A stretch of DNA of 64,000 bases from Hyphomicrobium_A sp044507625 (GCA_044507625.1 JBIQJE010000018.1:5414-69413), one strand, 5' to 3'; counted from the stretch's first letter, positions 8,573 to 19,153 are shown. Translations and numbers: made by a program. The notes: a model not told the origin generated them from the letters alone.

Positions 8573-10171
8573 TTGCGCACCCAGTTCCTCGAAGCCAGAG
8601 AGCGTGAAGTGACTGATAACGCCGACATAACGAGCGATCTAGCCATCCCACCTGCTATGGATGCGGTGGTCGTCAGCTACGATGGTAACCTAGGGGACCT
8701 CAACTTACATGAACTCCAGCAAGCGCTGCAGGCCGCTGTTCCTGACGCAAACGCTCTGACCGATGCCGAGCGTCGTGGCGCTTACGCCGAAACGCTACCC
8801 TTCGGCCTCATGCCCAGCCGCGGTGCCAGTCCGTGGGGTACTTATTTCGGACCTCAGGGATCTCGCGACCGCCAGGATGGCACTACCGTCCACTTCCCCG
8901 ACATCGCTGGCGCTGACACCAAAACGCTCGCCCATTGGATGGACCGTGCGCGCAGTCTCTCGCAGCCCGTTCTCAAGGCGCGATATGGCGATGTTGCATG
9001 GGATATGGCACCGCTGATCAACGGCGCGCGGCGCGATCCCGAGATGGCGCGTCTCGCCATCGACGCCTATCTCGCCGCCCCTTTACTCTCCCCGGCACCC
9101 AATCTCTATCACCGGGTGGAGGCCGTGTCGCGGTCGCTGCACCTCGCAATCCTCATCAACGACCATTCCCGTGTCGAAGCGGCGCGCCTTGCCTTGATCG
9201 ACCTGCATCGCGAGGCGGTGAAGTCTCGCTCGCAGTGGTGGAACACGTTCGAGACACTGATCAACAACAAACGCGCTGGCGTGACTGCCGCCGAGCGAGA
9301 CGAGCTTGTGGCGAGTCTTGAAGGCCTACTGGGCGATTGTGCCGACCCCAGTGATCCTGGCAAATTCAACCCGCATGATGCGGAGAGCATCGTCAAGCGG
9401 CTTGTCCCTGTCTACCGAAAGTCGAACAAGCCGGGCGAGATCAAACGCCTGCGTACGGTTCTCGGCAAGACGTTCGAGCACTTCGCCAGCATTGCCGATC
9501 CCATGCTGGCGTCGGTCGTGCTGCAGACCGCCGTTGACGCCTACCGTGACGCTGGCCTTGGCGACGACAGCAAGCGTACCCGCTCGCTTATGGAAGAGAA
9601 GATCGGCGCTGCCGCTGACGCCATGGTGCCCATTTCGACCGACATCGAAATAAAGGGCGAGGACATGGAGAAGTTTCTCGCCAGCGTCGTGGTCGACAAT
9701 CCGGGCCAGAGCCTGGCCAACATCGCCGCCCAATTCCTCTGCAACCGACTGCAGCTTGAACATCTCCTGCAGGAAGTCGCCAAGGAAGCGCCCCTGCAGG
9801 CCATCCTGACGCAGACGATCATGGCAGGAGACCATGTCGCCGCGAAGGTCGGCTCCCTCGCCGAGGACTCGAACGGCCGTGTGATTGCCCAAGCCGTGAC
9901 CAGCTTCACCTTCGACAGCATCTGGCTTCATCAAGCGCTTGCGATGGCGGTGGAGCGCCACTCCCTCACGCCGTATCATATCGTGGCCTGGGCTAACCAC
10001 CTCGGCCTGTTCAATGACGTAAGCTTCATGCTCGAGGGCGTTGCCGCCTGGTATGAGGGCGACACGGTCAAGGCGCTGCACGTGCTCGTGCCACAGATTG
10101 AGGCCGGTCTGCGCAACATGGTCGGCAAGCTCGGCATAGCGACGTGTCCCCGCAGTCCTTGTTCGCGGTAG
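8573..10171 (+). CDS. DUF4209-family protein, truncated at the C terminus
   Basis: 532 codons from a TTG; a GTG at about 8606 is another possible start. The middle and end (SVVLQTAVDAYRDAG, NRLQLEHLLQEVAKE, LHVLVPQIEAGLRNMVGKLG) match DUF4209 proteins of about 600 residues. Those usually continue with an RNxxxH-type HEPN region, which is absent here. The frame instead ends in ATCPRSPCSR, unrelated to the family, so the tail appears deleted. Family members occur in defence-like contexts, and this copy is probably inactive if the missing part is catalytic. No clear partner gene is adjacent. Confidence 0.65.
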   Translation: MRTQFLEAREREVTDNADITSDLAIPPAMDAVVVSYDGNLGDLNLHELQQALQAAVPDANALTDAERRGAYAETLPFGLMPSRGASPWGTYFGPQGSRDRQDGTTVHFPDIAGADTKTLAHWMDRARSLSQPVLKARYGDVAWDMAPLINGARRDPEMARLAIDAYLAAPLLSPAPNLYHRVEAVSRSLHLAILINDHSRVEAARLALIDLHREAVKSRSQWWNTFETLINNKRAGVTAAERDELVASLEGLLGDCADPSDPGKFNPHDAESIVKRLVPVYRKSNKPGEIKRLRTVLGKTFEHFASIADPMLASVVLQTAVDAYRDAGLGDDSKRTRSLMEEKIGAAADAMVPISTDIEIKGEDMEKFLASVVVDNPGQSLANIAAQFLCNRLQLEHLLQEVAKEAPLQAILTQTIMAGDHVAAKVGSLAEDSNGRVIAQAVTSFTFDSIWLHQALAMAVERHSLTPYHIVAWANHLGLFNDVSFMLEGVAAWYEGDTVKALHVLVPQIEAGLRNMVGKLGIATCPRSPCSR

Positions 10172-10269
10172 TCCCAATCGTGTCACGCGATAGCCCGACC
10201 TGCTGCGATGACCGCTGGTAACTCGGCAAAGTGTCTGGCCGACCTTGGGCGCCGGCCAGACCACTCGAG

Positions 10270-11445
10270 TCATACGAGAAAGATGCCGCGCGCCTTGGCC
10301 CAACGCTCCAGAATTTTCATCTCGTCGGCACGCGCAACGCGGTTGGCGAGGCCGCGCACCTGAACGATACGGTGCCGCTGGTCGAGCTCGATCGTGAGCA
10401 GCCGTCGCGTCTCGCCGGCAACGCGCTGGCGCAGCGACCAGATCGACGCCCGCCCCTCGATGCACTTCTGCGCGTAGCTCGCAACGCAGTGCCGCATCGC
10501 TGCCGACTCGGAGACGAGTGAGGCGGCTGTGCGCAATTGCACCAGCACGTACTCCTCACGCTTCGAGCGATCCTTGTTCGACGTGGTCCACGACCAGTCG
10601 GCGATCATGGCGCCCGGCCAGCTCCCGCCAGCGGATGCTTCGGGGAGCAGAATTTCGCCGCGCGCCCGGGCACGCGCTCGCTCGGCGCGAAGACGCGCAG
10701 CCTCGATGCGCTGGATCGCCGCGAGATCGCGATGCCACGCGTGCATTTGCCGGGTCAGCGAGGCGAGGGTGCGGCCCTTCAAGCTGAAGCGAGCATCCTG
10801 CTGGCGACAGTGAGCCAGGTAATCGCCAAGATCCTCCATCTCCTCGACCGAGGTCGGATGCGCGCAGAAGAAACGCACCACCTCACGCCAGAAGCCGAAG
10901 TCGGCCTCCGGGCGCGGCCACTGCGCGATGCGCGAGGACGCGATCCGCATCGCGATGCCGGGATCGTTGGCATGGGAACGGGCAATCGCCTGCCAGACCG
11001 CCTGCGCGAAGGCGGGCCGCCCCAGCGGATTGAGGAAGGCGTGCACCTCCTTGCGCGACAGCCAGGCGTCGGCGCCCGCACGGTAGAGCGCGCCGCCGCC
11101 GGCCGCCACGATGTACCAGCGCTTGCGCAAGCGGATGTCTTCCGCGGCAAGTTCCTCGCTGTCAATCCAGATGTGCTCCAAGTGCTCGGCAACGGGATAG
11201 CGGGCGAAGAGATAGCGCGCAGCGGCGACACGCAAACGTGCGGGGTCGCGCGTCTTCATCTGCGGACGCCAAGCATAAGCATCGCGCACGATTTCGCGCT
11301 CGAACCCGCGCTTTACCGCATCGATGGCCTGCTGGAAATCCGGTGCCGGACGCGCGCGCTGCGACACACGCCGCAGCGACGCCTGATAGGCTTCAACCCG
11401 CGCGCGTTCGGCCTCCTGCCGACGCTGTATCAATGAACGTGCCAT
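10270..11445 (-). CDS. PcfJ-like domain protein
   Basis: 391 residues. The C-terminal third carries the PcfJ signature: VLVQLRTAASLVSES, MRHCVASYAQKC, GRASIWSLR, LLTIELD and IVQVRGLANR. The N-terminal two thirds are Arg/Ala rich and helical. PcfJ-like proteins are common on plasmids and integrative elements; their biochemical role is not established. It ends about 100 bp from the truncated DUF4209 gene (convergent) and is divergent from the NERD-helicase gene. Confidence 0.85.
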   Translation of the reverse strand: MARSLIQRRQEAERARVEAYQASLRRVSQRARPAPDFQQAIDAVKRGFEREIVRDAYAWRPQMKTRDPARLRVAAARYLFARYPVAEHLEHIWIDSEELAAEDIRLRKRWYIVAAGGGALYRAGADAWLSRKEVHAFLNPLGRPAFAQAVWQAIARSHANDPGIAMRIASSRIAQWPRPEADFGFWREVVRFFCAHPTSVEEMEDLGDYLAHCRQQDARFSLKGRTLASLTRQMHAWHRDLAAIQRIEAARLRAERARARARGEILLPEASAGGSWPGAMIADWSWTTSNKDRSKREEYVLVQLRTAASLVSESAAMRHCVASYAQKCIEGRASIWSLRQRVAGETRRLLTIELDQRHRIVQVRGLANRVARADEMKILERWAKARGIFLV

Positions 11446-11649
11446 TGGTGTTCAACCAGAATGAGTGACGATAAGCCGGACGCACTGCGGGCGTCGGCAC
11501 GCTGTGTGTCGATCGCGGCAGCATTCTCACGGCTCGTCTCCTCTTGGTTGAACGTCGTCGGGTTGGTGGGGGCGCGTATTTACCTCCGAATACTGAGTGA
11601 TGCAAGCGCGGATTGACTGTCGAGCGCCAGAGATGGCATTGCCGGTGCC

Positions 11650-13455
11650 ATGGCGGAGATGATCCCAGAGAAACTGCCGGCCAAGAGCACGGCCGGAGAG
11701 AAGCGCGTTTTCTCGGCGCTCGAGCGGCTGCCGGAAAACTGCCTCGTCTACTACGAGCCCGTCGTCCAGTCGCGGCATCCCGATCTCATCGCGCTGATGC
11801 CTGAGATCGGCGTCCTGGTCATCGAGGTGAAAGACTGGCGCCTGGCCGAGATGTCGAACGTCACGGCCGAGACGGTAACGATCAATCGCCGCGGCAAGTC
11901 GGAGACGGTTCAGCATCCACGCAGGCAGGCGCGGGGCTACATGCTGCGGCTGATGGACGAATGCCGCAAGCATCCTCAGGCCAGCAAGCTGATGCAGGAC
12001 GGCGGCCGTTACTCGGGCGGCTTTGCCTTTCCGTTCTGCCACATCACCGTTCTGAGCAACATAAACCGCGGCCAGATCGAACGCGAGGCGCCGGAGCTGA
12101 CGCGGCTGTTCCCGCCGGGCGTAACGATCACGCGCGACGAGCTCGCGAGCTGGGAAGAGGCCGATCCCGCCGCGCTGCTGGCAACACTCAAGTCCTGCTT
12201 CGATCCTTGGTGGCCGTTCCCATCAATGACGTCGATGCAGGTGGACATACTGCGGAGCGTCATCCATCCGGAGGTGGTGATCCGCGCCAGCGAGACCGAA
12301 CTCGCCGTGCTCGATCTGCGCCAGGAGCGCAATGCACGTGCCATCGGAACGGGACACAGGATCGTCTACGGCGTCGCGGGCTCGGGCAAGACGGTGCTGC
12401 TGATCGCCCGCGCGAAGCTGCTGGCGGAGGATACGGCAAAGCGCATCCTGGTCCTTTGCTATAATCGGCTGCTGGCGCAACACATCAGGGTGGCGCTGTC
12501 CGCCCGTCGCGGCGTCGAGGCGATGACATTCCACCGCTGGGGTGTCCGCTCTGGCGTTGACTTCCGCAAAGGTGAAGAAGATGGCGCGTTCGGCGAGCGT
12601 CTGCTCTCGCGCATGCACAGCAGCTCGGATTTGCGCGGCCAGTTCGACGCGGTGCTGATCGATGAAGCGCAGGATTGGCCGTGCTCGTGGTTCCAGTGTG
12701 CCAAGCTGGCGCTCAAGGAGCCAGACACTGGCGATCTTCTGATCGTTGGCGATGGCAGCCAGTCGCTTTACCGGAAGCGCGATTTCACTTGGGCTGACGC
12801 GGGCGTTCACGCTAGCGGCCGCGTGCTCAATCGCAAGTTCGACCTCGATCGCAACTACCGCAACACGGCAGAGATCCTCAGCGTCGCGCGCACATTCGCC
12901 GCGCGGACGGCGGGAAATATTCAGCAGATGCCGGCGATACCTGTTGGTCCCGATACCGCCGTTCGCTCTGGATCGGAGCCGCTGCTGATCCAGCTCGATG
13001 ATGCCACGAGCGAGGTACACTACGCCGCCGCGTTGATCGAGACCTGGCTCCGCGGCGGACTGGAGATTGGCGGACGGCATCAGCGCATCAAGCCGAGCGA
13101 CATAGCGGTGCTCTATCCGCGGCGGCGTCCCGATGCATCTGTGACGCCGCTATGTGAGCGACTAAACGGCTTCTCGCGTGTGGTCGTGCTGTCCGGAGAT
13201 AGCCCGACCGGCTCGCTTCAAGATGAAGCGGTGAAGATCTTGTCGATGCACAGCGCCCGCGGTTTGCAGTTCCGAATTGTCCTGCTGCTGTGGACCGATC
13301 TGCTGGGGCGTTCCGAGAGCGGCAACGAAGAAACCGAACGCGGCCTGCTCTACGTCGCTACCACTCGCGCCGAGGACCTGCTCGTGATCCTCCATTCCGG
13401 CAAGTCGCCGCACATTGACGAACTCTATCGTGCTTTTGGAAGAACCTCTCAATAG
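11650..13455 (+). CDS. NERD-domain superfamily I helicase
   Basis: 601 residues. The N terminus (about 10-110) is a NERD nuclease-related domain: the HPDLIALMPEIGVLVIEVKDW stretch gives the D...ExK pattern. A UvrD/Rep-like helicase follows, with Walker A GVAGSGKT near 242, Walker B LIDEAQDW, DLDRNYRNT, a MHSARGLQF motif V region and YVATTRAEDLL (motif VI). The nuclease-helicase fusion suggests DNA processing, and similar fusions are found in anti-phage islands. The start ATG at 11650 has no strong ribosome site. The gene stands alone between a divergent PcfJ gene and convergent TonB receptor genes. Confidence 0.87.
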   Translation: MAEMIPEKLPAKSTAGEKRVFSALERLPENCLVYYEPVVQSRHPDLIALMPEIGVLVIEVKDWRLAEMSNVTAETVTINRRGKSETVQHPRRQARGYMLRLMDECRKHPQASKLMQDGGRYSGGFAFPFCHITVLSNINRGQIEREAPELTRLFPPGVTITRDELASWEEADPAALLATLKSCFDPWWPFPSMTSMQVDILRSVIHPEVVIRASETELAVLDLRQERNARAIGTGHRIVYGVAGSGKTVLLIARAKLLAEDTAKRILVLCYNRLLAQHIRVALSARRGVEAMTFHRWGVRSGVDFRKGEEDGAFGERLLSRMHSSSDLRGQFDAVLIDEAQDWPCSWFQCAKLALKEPDTGDLLIVGDGSQSLYRKRDFTWADAGVHASGRVLNRKFDLDRNYRNTAEILSVARTFAARTAGNIQQMPAIPVGPDTAVRSGSEPLLIQLDDATSEVHYAAALIETWLRGGLEIGGRHQRIKPSDIAVLYPRRRPDASVTPLCERLNGFSRVVVLSGDSPTGSLQDEAVKILSMHSARGLQFRIVLLLWTDLLGRSESGNEETERGLLYVATTRAEDLLVILHSGKSPHIDELYRAFGRTSQ

Positions 13456-13666
13456 CGAAACCGGCACTGCTATGAGCAGAGGTCGGCGTATCGTTGGCGC
13501 GGTTAGAGCTACACTGGGTCGGCAGTCGGCTCCGCCGAGTTTGCGGAAATCGCGGTGCCGCCGAATGCCTCGGCGCCACCAAATCCCTCCGCTAATAGCA
13601 GCAGTCGGAATACGGCGCCAACGCGGAACCTCATAGCAGATCCGCAGTTGGCACCGCATGGCGCCA

Positions 13667-15901
13667 TCACCACTTGTATTGGACGCCGCTGTAGATCGCT
13701 CTCCCAAGGCTGGGGTTGAACAGCTCGGACGCGGCCGTTGCCGTCTCGGCCGTCATCGTGGTCGAGATATACCGCTCATCGAGCAGGTTGCGGCCTTCGA
13801 TGTAGCCAGACCATCCGTTGCTTCGTTCATAGCCCACCTTGAAGTTGAACAATGCATACGGATCTATAGTGAGCGTGTTTGCATTGTCGGCGTAGAACGA
13901 CTCCGGCATCCACTCAACGTTCGGGCCCGCATAGAAGCCGTCCAGAGTTCTGTATAGCACTTCCGCCCGCAGATAATGCCGGGGCACGCCAGGAAGCTGG
14001 TTGTCGCCCCAAGTCGCGTCGCCATTGAAGAAGAAATCGTTGTGGTTGTAAGTGAGGTTGAACCAGAGGCGATCCTCGCGTTCGAGCACCGAGCTCAGCA
14101 GCGCGATGCCGACGCTCGCCTCAACGCCCTGATGTACGGTGCTCCCGGCGTTCACGATCCCGCAGGTGCCGGGCTGGTATGTCGTCAGGCATTGGAACTC
14201 GTTGTGCAACTCGGCACGGTAGAGCGACACATCCCAATTGAAATCTGCTCGGGAGCCGCGAGTGCCGATCTCGTATGTGGTCGCCGTCTGCGCCTTGAGG
14301 TTAGGGCTAGGCGGCGACGTATAGGACGTGGTGTCGAACGTCGGCACCTCGCCGCTGCGTGATACGTTCGCGAATATCTGCCAACTACGGTCGATGTCCC
14401 AAAGGATGCCGGCCTTCGGACTCCAAAGATTGAACTCCCGATGGCCGGAGTCGTCGAGATTGGTATCGCCGGCGAAGCAGCACAGGGTGTCGTCTGCGAA
14501 GAAGCGGTCGCGGCGGTCGCGTACGGCATGCGTGTATTGCGTGCCAGCAATCAAGGCGACGTCGCGCAACACATAAAAACTGTTCTCCACGTAAGCCGAA
14601 TAATTTTGCGACTTGTCGACCGTCGATGCGGTCCGATCGCCCTTGACGGCGCCTGTCTCGTTGAAAAATTCGTTGAGGTCGATTGTACCATTGTGAACGT
14701 TCACGCCCGCAATGAGGCGGTTGCGGAATCCGTCGATGAGGCGCTCATCAGTGGTGCGCGCAAATGCACCGTAGTCGCGCACCTTGTAATCCAGCCAGCG
14801 ATAGATCGGATGCTCGACGTGCCTGGAGACACCGAACACGCCAAGCTCGACCAGCGTTTCCGGCGCCAACCGCAGCGTCGTCTTGTTGGCGACGCGCAGT
14901 GAGTCGATGTTACGCTGCTGGTCCAGACGCACCCATTCGGGGTTGGCGGCCCGCGGCGAGTTCAACGCCGCGTCCTTGGTCACCTCCCCCGGCAGACGGC
15001 CATGCCAAGTGTTGGCGTTGACGTAGAAGCGCGTCTCGGCATCCTCCGACAGCCGATAGCCGAGGTTGGCGCTCAAGCGCTCAATGTAGCCGTTGCTGTG
15101 CTCACGATAGCCATCCTCGCGCTGCGCTGACAGATTGACGAAGTAGTCCACTGGACCGGACACGCCACCCGCGCTCACGGCACCCTTGACGTACCCAAAG
15201 CTGCCGGCATCTACCCGTGCGCCAAACGCATCGCTGTCGTATCCCGTGGGGGTCACGAAGTTGACCGCGCCGCCAAGCGAGTTGGAGCCGTAGCGCAGCG
15301 CGTTGGCGCCTTTGAAGACCTCGACGTACTTGTAGGCTGTGGGATCCATCTCGAAGAGATCGGCAAGGCCATCCGCCGTGTTGATGGGGATGCCATCCAT
15401 GAACATGTTGATGCCGCGATTGCCGTAGTTGCGCGTCAGGCCCGAGCCGCGGATCGAAAGGCGTGCGTCCGGGCCCCATCGCGTCTGGACGATGACTCCC
15501 GGCACCTGTCCGAGCACGTCCTTTGCGGTACTGGCCGGCCCGTTCTTGAATACAGAGTCGGGCACGACCTCGACGCCGCCGGGGATCTGATTGAGGATAG
15601 CCTTCGCCTCAGCCGTATTGGGCACCGACAGGCTTCCAGAACGTGCGGTCGTGCTATTGCCCTGAGATGTCGTTGCAGCCGGAGATGTCGCCGGAGATGC
15701 TGCAGCCTGCTGCGGGCCGGTCTTCGGCTTCTTTGTCGACTTGGCCTTCTTGGGGACTGCGCTCTGTTCAACCACGATCGGTGGAAGTGGCGTCGGCGCG
15801 GGAGCGGCTTCCTGCGCGTGGGCTGCCGCGATGGAAGTCACGAATGCTGCTGTGACGATCGCTGACGCACACGCGCGCGCTGACTTGATACTCGGATACA
15901 T
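13667..15901 (-). CDS. TonB-dependent outer-membrane receptor
   Basis: 744 residues with a signal peptide (cleavage near AAAHAQ), a TonB-box-like PPIVVEQ, a plug domain (LGQVPGVIVQTRWGPDARLSIRG, GINMFMDGIPINTADG, VEVFKGANALRYGSNSLGGAVNF) and a C-terminal barrel ending in an aromatic residue (YKW). The plug pattern is of the FecA-like siderophore class. It is the last gene of a minus-strand block with the outer-membrane barrel and the copper-receptor-like gene. Its plausible substrate is a metal chelate; which one is not visible. Confidence 0.88.
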   Translation of the reverse strand: MYPSIKSARACASAIVTAAFVTSIAAAHAQEAAPAPTPLPPIVVEQSAVPKKAKSTKKPKTGPQQAAASPATSPAATTSQGNSTTARSGSLSVPNTAEAKAILNQIPGGVEVVPDSVFKNGPASTAKDVLGQVPGVIVQTRWGPDARLSIRGSGLTRNYGNRGINMFMDGIPINTADGLADLFEMDPTAYKYVEVFKGANALRYGSNSLGGAVNFVTPTGYDSDAFGARVDAGSFGYVKGAVSAGGVSGPVDYFVNLSAQREDGYREHSNGYIERLSANLGYRLSEDAETRFYVNANTWHGRLPGEVTKDAALNSPRAANPEWVRLDQQRNIDSLRVANKTTLRLAPETLVELGVFGVSRHVEHPIYRWLDYKVRDYGAFARTTDERLIDGFRNRLIAGVNVHNGTIDLNEFFNETGAVKGDRTASTVDKSQNYSAYVENSFYVLRDVALIAGTQYTHAVRDRRDRFFADDTLCCFAGDTNLDDSGHREFNLWSPKAGILWDIDRSWQIFANVSRSGEVPTFDTTSYTSPPSPNLKAQTATTYEIGTRGSRADFNWDVSLYRAELHNEFQCLTTYQPGTCGIVNAGSTVHQGVEASVGIALLSSVLEREDRLWFNLTYNHNDFFFNGDATWGDNQLPGVPRHYLRAEVLYRTLDGFYAGPNVEWMPESFYADNANTLTIDPYALFNFKVGYERSNGWSGYIEGRNLLDERYISTTMTAETATAASELFNPSLGRAIYSGVQYKW

Positions 15902-15976
15902 TTTACGCTACTCTCTAGGCACGGCGTCTAGACGATAAGCAAAGGGAGAGCCTTTGAGCCCTCCCTTGCCTTACGA

Positions 15977-16687
15977 TCAGAAGCGGTAGTTGATGCCGAC
16001 TTTCGCGGTTTCCAGGTCAAGCTCGGAGCCGAACCAACCGCTGGGCAGCCGGTATTCTTTGTCCTCGAGGTCGATGTAGAGGTACTCGGCCTTTAGCGAG
16101 ACGTGCTGCGAAAGCGCGTACTCGATACCGCCGCCTGCAACATAGCCGCTTCGGGTCTCGGAGAACGTACCGCCCGGGCGGCCAATGCCGCCACCAACCT
16201 GGAAGGTGCTCTCGATACCGGCGTACGCAAGACCGCCGGTTCCGTAGACAAGGAATTTTCCGGCAGTGAACCCTAGCCGCCCGCGAATGGTGGCAAGCCA
16301 GTTCACATCGTAGCCGGCATCGGTCGTGCTCGGAGAGAAGAAGCCGACGAACTGCGTATCCCCGGTGAGATCACCTCCCGCGATGTCGGCTTCGATGCCA
16401 ACAACGAGCGAGTGGATTTGCAGGTTGAAGCCTGCTTGACCTCCAGCGATGAAACCGTCGGTATCGACGGTCGGGTCGAAGCGCGTCGTCCGCGCCGGAT
16501 TGGCGACGAAGCTTTCACCCGTGCCCTGACCATATCCAACGTGGGTGCCGACATAGAAGCCGGTCCAGTTGTGGACTTCGCGGGGCGCGTCCTTGATGCT
16601 GTCGTGGTGGTAGTGCTGAGCGCTGGCAGGTGCAGCGAAGGCCGTGATGGCGAGGGCGCCGGCTGCGGCGATGAGCGTGTTACGCAT
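15977..16687 (-). CDS. Outer-membrane beta-barrel protein (Omp25/Omp31-like)
   Basis: 236 residues with a signal peptide (cleavage after APASAQ), a His-rich stretch HYHHDSIKD near the mature N terminus, NWTGFYVGTHVGYG (the typical start of alphaproteobacterial 8-strand barrels), LKAEYLYIDL and a terminal phenylalanine. This family forms small surface barrels. The His cluster at the new N terminus and the position between two TonB receptors hint at metal contact, but that is inference. Confidence 0.85.
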   Translation of the reverse strand: MRNTLIAAAGALAITAFAAPASAQHYHHDSIKDAPREVHNWTGFYVGTHVGYGQGTGESFVANPARTTRFDPTVDTDGFIAGGQAGFNLQIHSLVVGIEADIAGGDLTGDTQFVGFFSPSTTDAGYDVNWLATIRGRLGFTAGKFLVYGTGGLAYAGIESTFQVGGGIGRPGGTFSETRSGYVAGGGIEYALSQHVSLKAEYLYIDLEDKEYRLPSGWFGSELDLETAKVGINYRF

Positions 16688-16747
16688 TTGATCTACTCCA
16701 GTGAATTTTGTAGCCCGAAAGGGCGATTGGATGAATGGATGTGCTGA

Positions 16748-19000
16748 TCAGAAATCGAGGCTCAGGCCGACGTTGAAGGAGCGTCCGGGTCCGTGCACTT
16801 CGGCCCTGTCGACCATCCCTCCGTTCAGCCCGTAGAGGACAGCGCTGTAACCGCCGAGCGGGACCTCGTAGTCGGTATCGAATACGTTCTCGATGCCGGC
16901 ATCGAAGCGGAAGCCGCTGGCAGCGTAGCTGGTACGCAGGTTGAGCAGTGCGAATGCGCCGGTCCGGGCTTCGCCACGCACCTCATCGACGCGATTTTTG
17001 GCGGCCACAGCCTGGACTTCCGCCACGTTCGTCCAATTGCCGAGCGCGTGCGTGACGGCAAACCGGGCATTGGCCGGCATGAGGTTGAATAGGTAGGTGT
17101 CGTTGTCGAGATCGCGGCCGGCGACATAGCTGAATGTGCCACCGATGCTCCAGTCACCCCACCAATGGCCGAGCGCCTTCATGGCCTCGATATCGACCCC
17201 GCCGAGCTGTGCGTCGTGATTGACGAACTGCAGGAAGGTGCGGTCGGATGGCAGTCCCTCGCGGCCAGGGTTCAGTTCAACGCCGATGTAGTCGTTGACG
17301 TAGGAGAGATAGCCGCTCACCTTCACGTGCCAGTCTCGATGCCCGGCATCGTGCCAGGCGGCACTTGCGCGTAGCGAGTAGGCCGTTTCGGGATCGAGGT
17401 CGATGTTGCCCTTGTAGGCGTTCAGGTCGCCGAACCAGTTGATCATGGTGCCGGCCATGACCGAGTTCGACCAGGTGTAGCGCTCGTAGAGATTGGGCGA
17501 TCGCGTCTTGCGGGCGACGCCGAAATCGTAGGCCTGCGTGGCGTCAGGCACATAGCGCGCCGTTGCCGTCACGTCGACGTTGATATCCTTGCGCTTGTGA
17601 TCGAGAGCGTTGAAGGCGTTCGCGTCGGCGTCGTATATGGGGCTGTATCCGACTACGTCCCCGGTATCGCTGACGACGTAGTCCGCACGGGCGCCGACAA
17701 GCGTTGTCCACGCGCTGGACCACTGCTGCTCGAGTTCGGCGTAGACAGCAGCGCGGTCCCGCTTGCCGCCATTGATGTTCCAATAGGTGTTGGGACCCAT
17801 CATCGGTTCGGCGCCGGGCAGCGGCGGCCACCAATCGTCGAGGCGATAGCGGTGGTACTCGTGTCCAACCCGCAGCAGGGAGTTCTCGTCGAGATAAACG
17901 CCGGCCTTTAGCTCATAGCCGGTATCGCTGCCGCGCGTATCCATGGGCATGCCCATCATGAACACGCTCATCTTCTCTTCGAGCAGATCCATCTTGTGCC
18001 GGATCGCCTGGCGATAGATGCGCGCTTCGGCGAAGCCCCAGTCGAACTGCTCCTTGTAGAAGGCGTTGACCGAGAAGCTCTTGTTGTCGGTCATGTCCAT
18101 GACCTGATTGACGAAGCCCTGGTAGGGAATCGACTGCCAACCGAAGTCGATGCCGAACCTGTCGCTTCCCGCGCGCCCCGCGGCTTGCAGCAGGTGATTG
18201 GTGGCCTTGTACTGGGTCGAATCCACCGTGCGCCCGCTACCGTCGTTGTACTGGTCGGCCTTAACCGTCGTGCCGGTATAGGCGATACTGGCATCCTGCG
18301 TTGCGGCATAGGCATGCACAGTGGCACCAAATCCGTCGCCATTGCTGCGGTAGAAGGTCGAGAGCCGGCCGCCGGAGATGAAGCTCTCGCTCGCGCTGGC
18401 GAATTGCGGGGTCGGAGAATTGACGGCGAGAGTGCCGCCGAGGCTGTCGCCGCCCATGCTGACCGGCGGAACGCCCGCCACCACGGAGACGCTGCCGGCA
18501 GCGTTGGCATCGAGATACGACAGCGCTGGATTCATGTGGTTGCCGCAAGACGAAGTCAGCGTCATGCCGTTGACCACCACCTTCAGCCGGTCGTCGCCGA
18601 AGCCGTTCAGATACGGCAGTGAGGAAACGCCACCACCGGTTTGGAAACTCATGCCGGGGAAGCTTTGGAACAGCTTGGCGCTGTCGTTGCTGCCTACCAG
18701 TTCGGATGCTTTAACTGTTCGCTCTTGCGCGAACGCCTGGTTGGCGGCTGGAGAGTGCGCCATTGGTGCTGACTGCTCATCAGGCTCAGAGCTAGACGGT
18801 GCCATGGCAGCAGGGCTGACAGGCTTCTGCTTCTTGGCTGCTTTCTTCTTCGGTGCAGTCGTGGACGGAGCTTCAACCACCACCGGCGGCAATGTCGTCT
18901 CTACATTAGCTTCCTGCGCTTGTGATCCACACGGAATGGACATTACGACGAAGGCGGCCGACGCCGACCATAGTGGCCGGGATCTCGCGCTTTTACGCAT
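16748..19000 (-). CDS. OprC/NosA-like TonB-dependent copper receptor
   Basis: About 750 residues from the ATG at 19000, with a signal peptide ending near GSQAQE and a TonB box PPVVVEAP. In the plug, SCGNHM gives CxxxM (C152, M156), and in the barrel RHKM gives HxM (H335, M337). OprC of Pseudomonas binds copper through a CxxxM-HxM site with nearly the same spacing, so copper import is a strong prediction. A Met-rich loop (KMSVFMMGMPM) follows the HxM. The barrel ends in SLDF. The DUF2946 gene lies upstream in the same direction. NosA/OprC receptors feed copper enzymes such as N2O reductase, and nosR lies elsewhere in this window. Confidence 0.87.
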   Translation of the reverse strand: MRKSARSRPLWSASAAFVVMSIPCGSQAQEANVETTLPPVVVEAPSTTAPKKKAAKKQKPVSPAAMAPSSSEPDEQSAPMAHSPAANQAFAQERTVKASELVGSNDSAKLFQSFPGMSFQTGGGVSSLPYLNGFGDDRLKVVVNGMTLTSSCGNHMNPALSYLDANAAGSVSVVAGVPPVSMGGDSLGGTLAVNSPTPQFASASESFISGGRLSTFYRSNGDGFGATVHAYAATQDASIAYTGTTVKADQYNDGSGRTVDSTQYKATNHLLQAAGRAGSDRFGIDFGWQSIPYQGFVNQVMDMTDNKSFSVNAFYKEQFDWGFAEARIYRQAIRHKMDLLEEKMSVFMMGMPMDTRGSDTGYELKAGVYLDENSLLRVGHEYHRYRLDDWWPPLPGAEPMMGPNTYWNINGGKRDRAAVYAELEQQWSSAWTTLVGARADYVVSDTGDVVGYSPIYDADANAFNALDHKRKDINVDVTATARYVPDATQAYDFGVARKTRSPNLYERYTWSNSVMAGTMINWFGDLNAYKGNIDLDPETAYSLRASAAWHDAGHRDWHVKVSGYLSYVNDYIGVELNPGREGLPSDRTFLQFVNHDAQLGGVDIEAMKALGHWWGDWSIGGTFSYVAGRDLDNDTYLFNLMPANARFAVTHALGNWTNVAEVQAVAAKNRVDEVRGEARTGAFALLNLRTSYAASGFRFDAGIENVFDTDYEVPLGGYSAVLYGLNGGMVDRAEVHGPGRSFNVGLSLDF

Positions 19001-19153
19001 CTTTACAACTCGACTTTTAGATAGCTGGCACAAGCCTGCTCATCGCCCGCGTCGAGACACGTTCGTGCAGCTAGATGAGCAAGGGATCGGAACAGGCACG
19101 CAGCAAAGTCCTGACGTATGGCAGGCCGTGAGCGGACGTGCGTTTGCTGGGTG

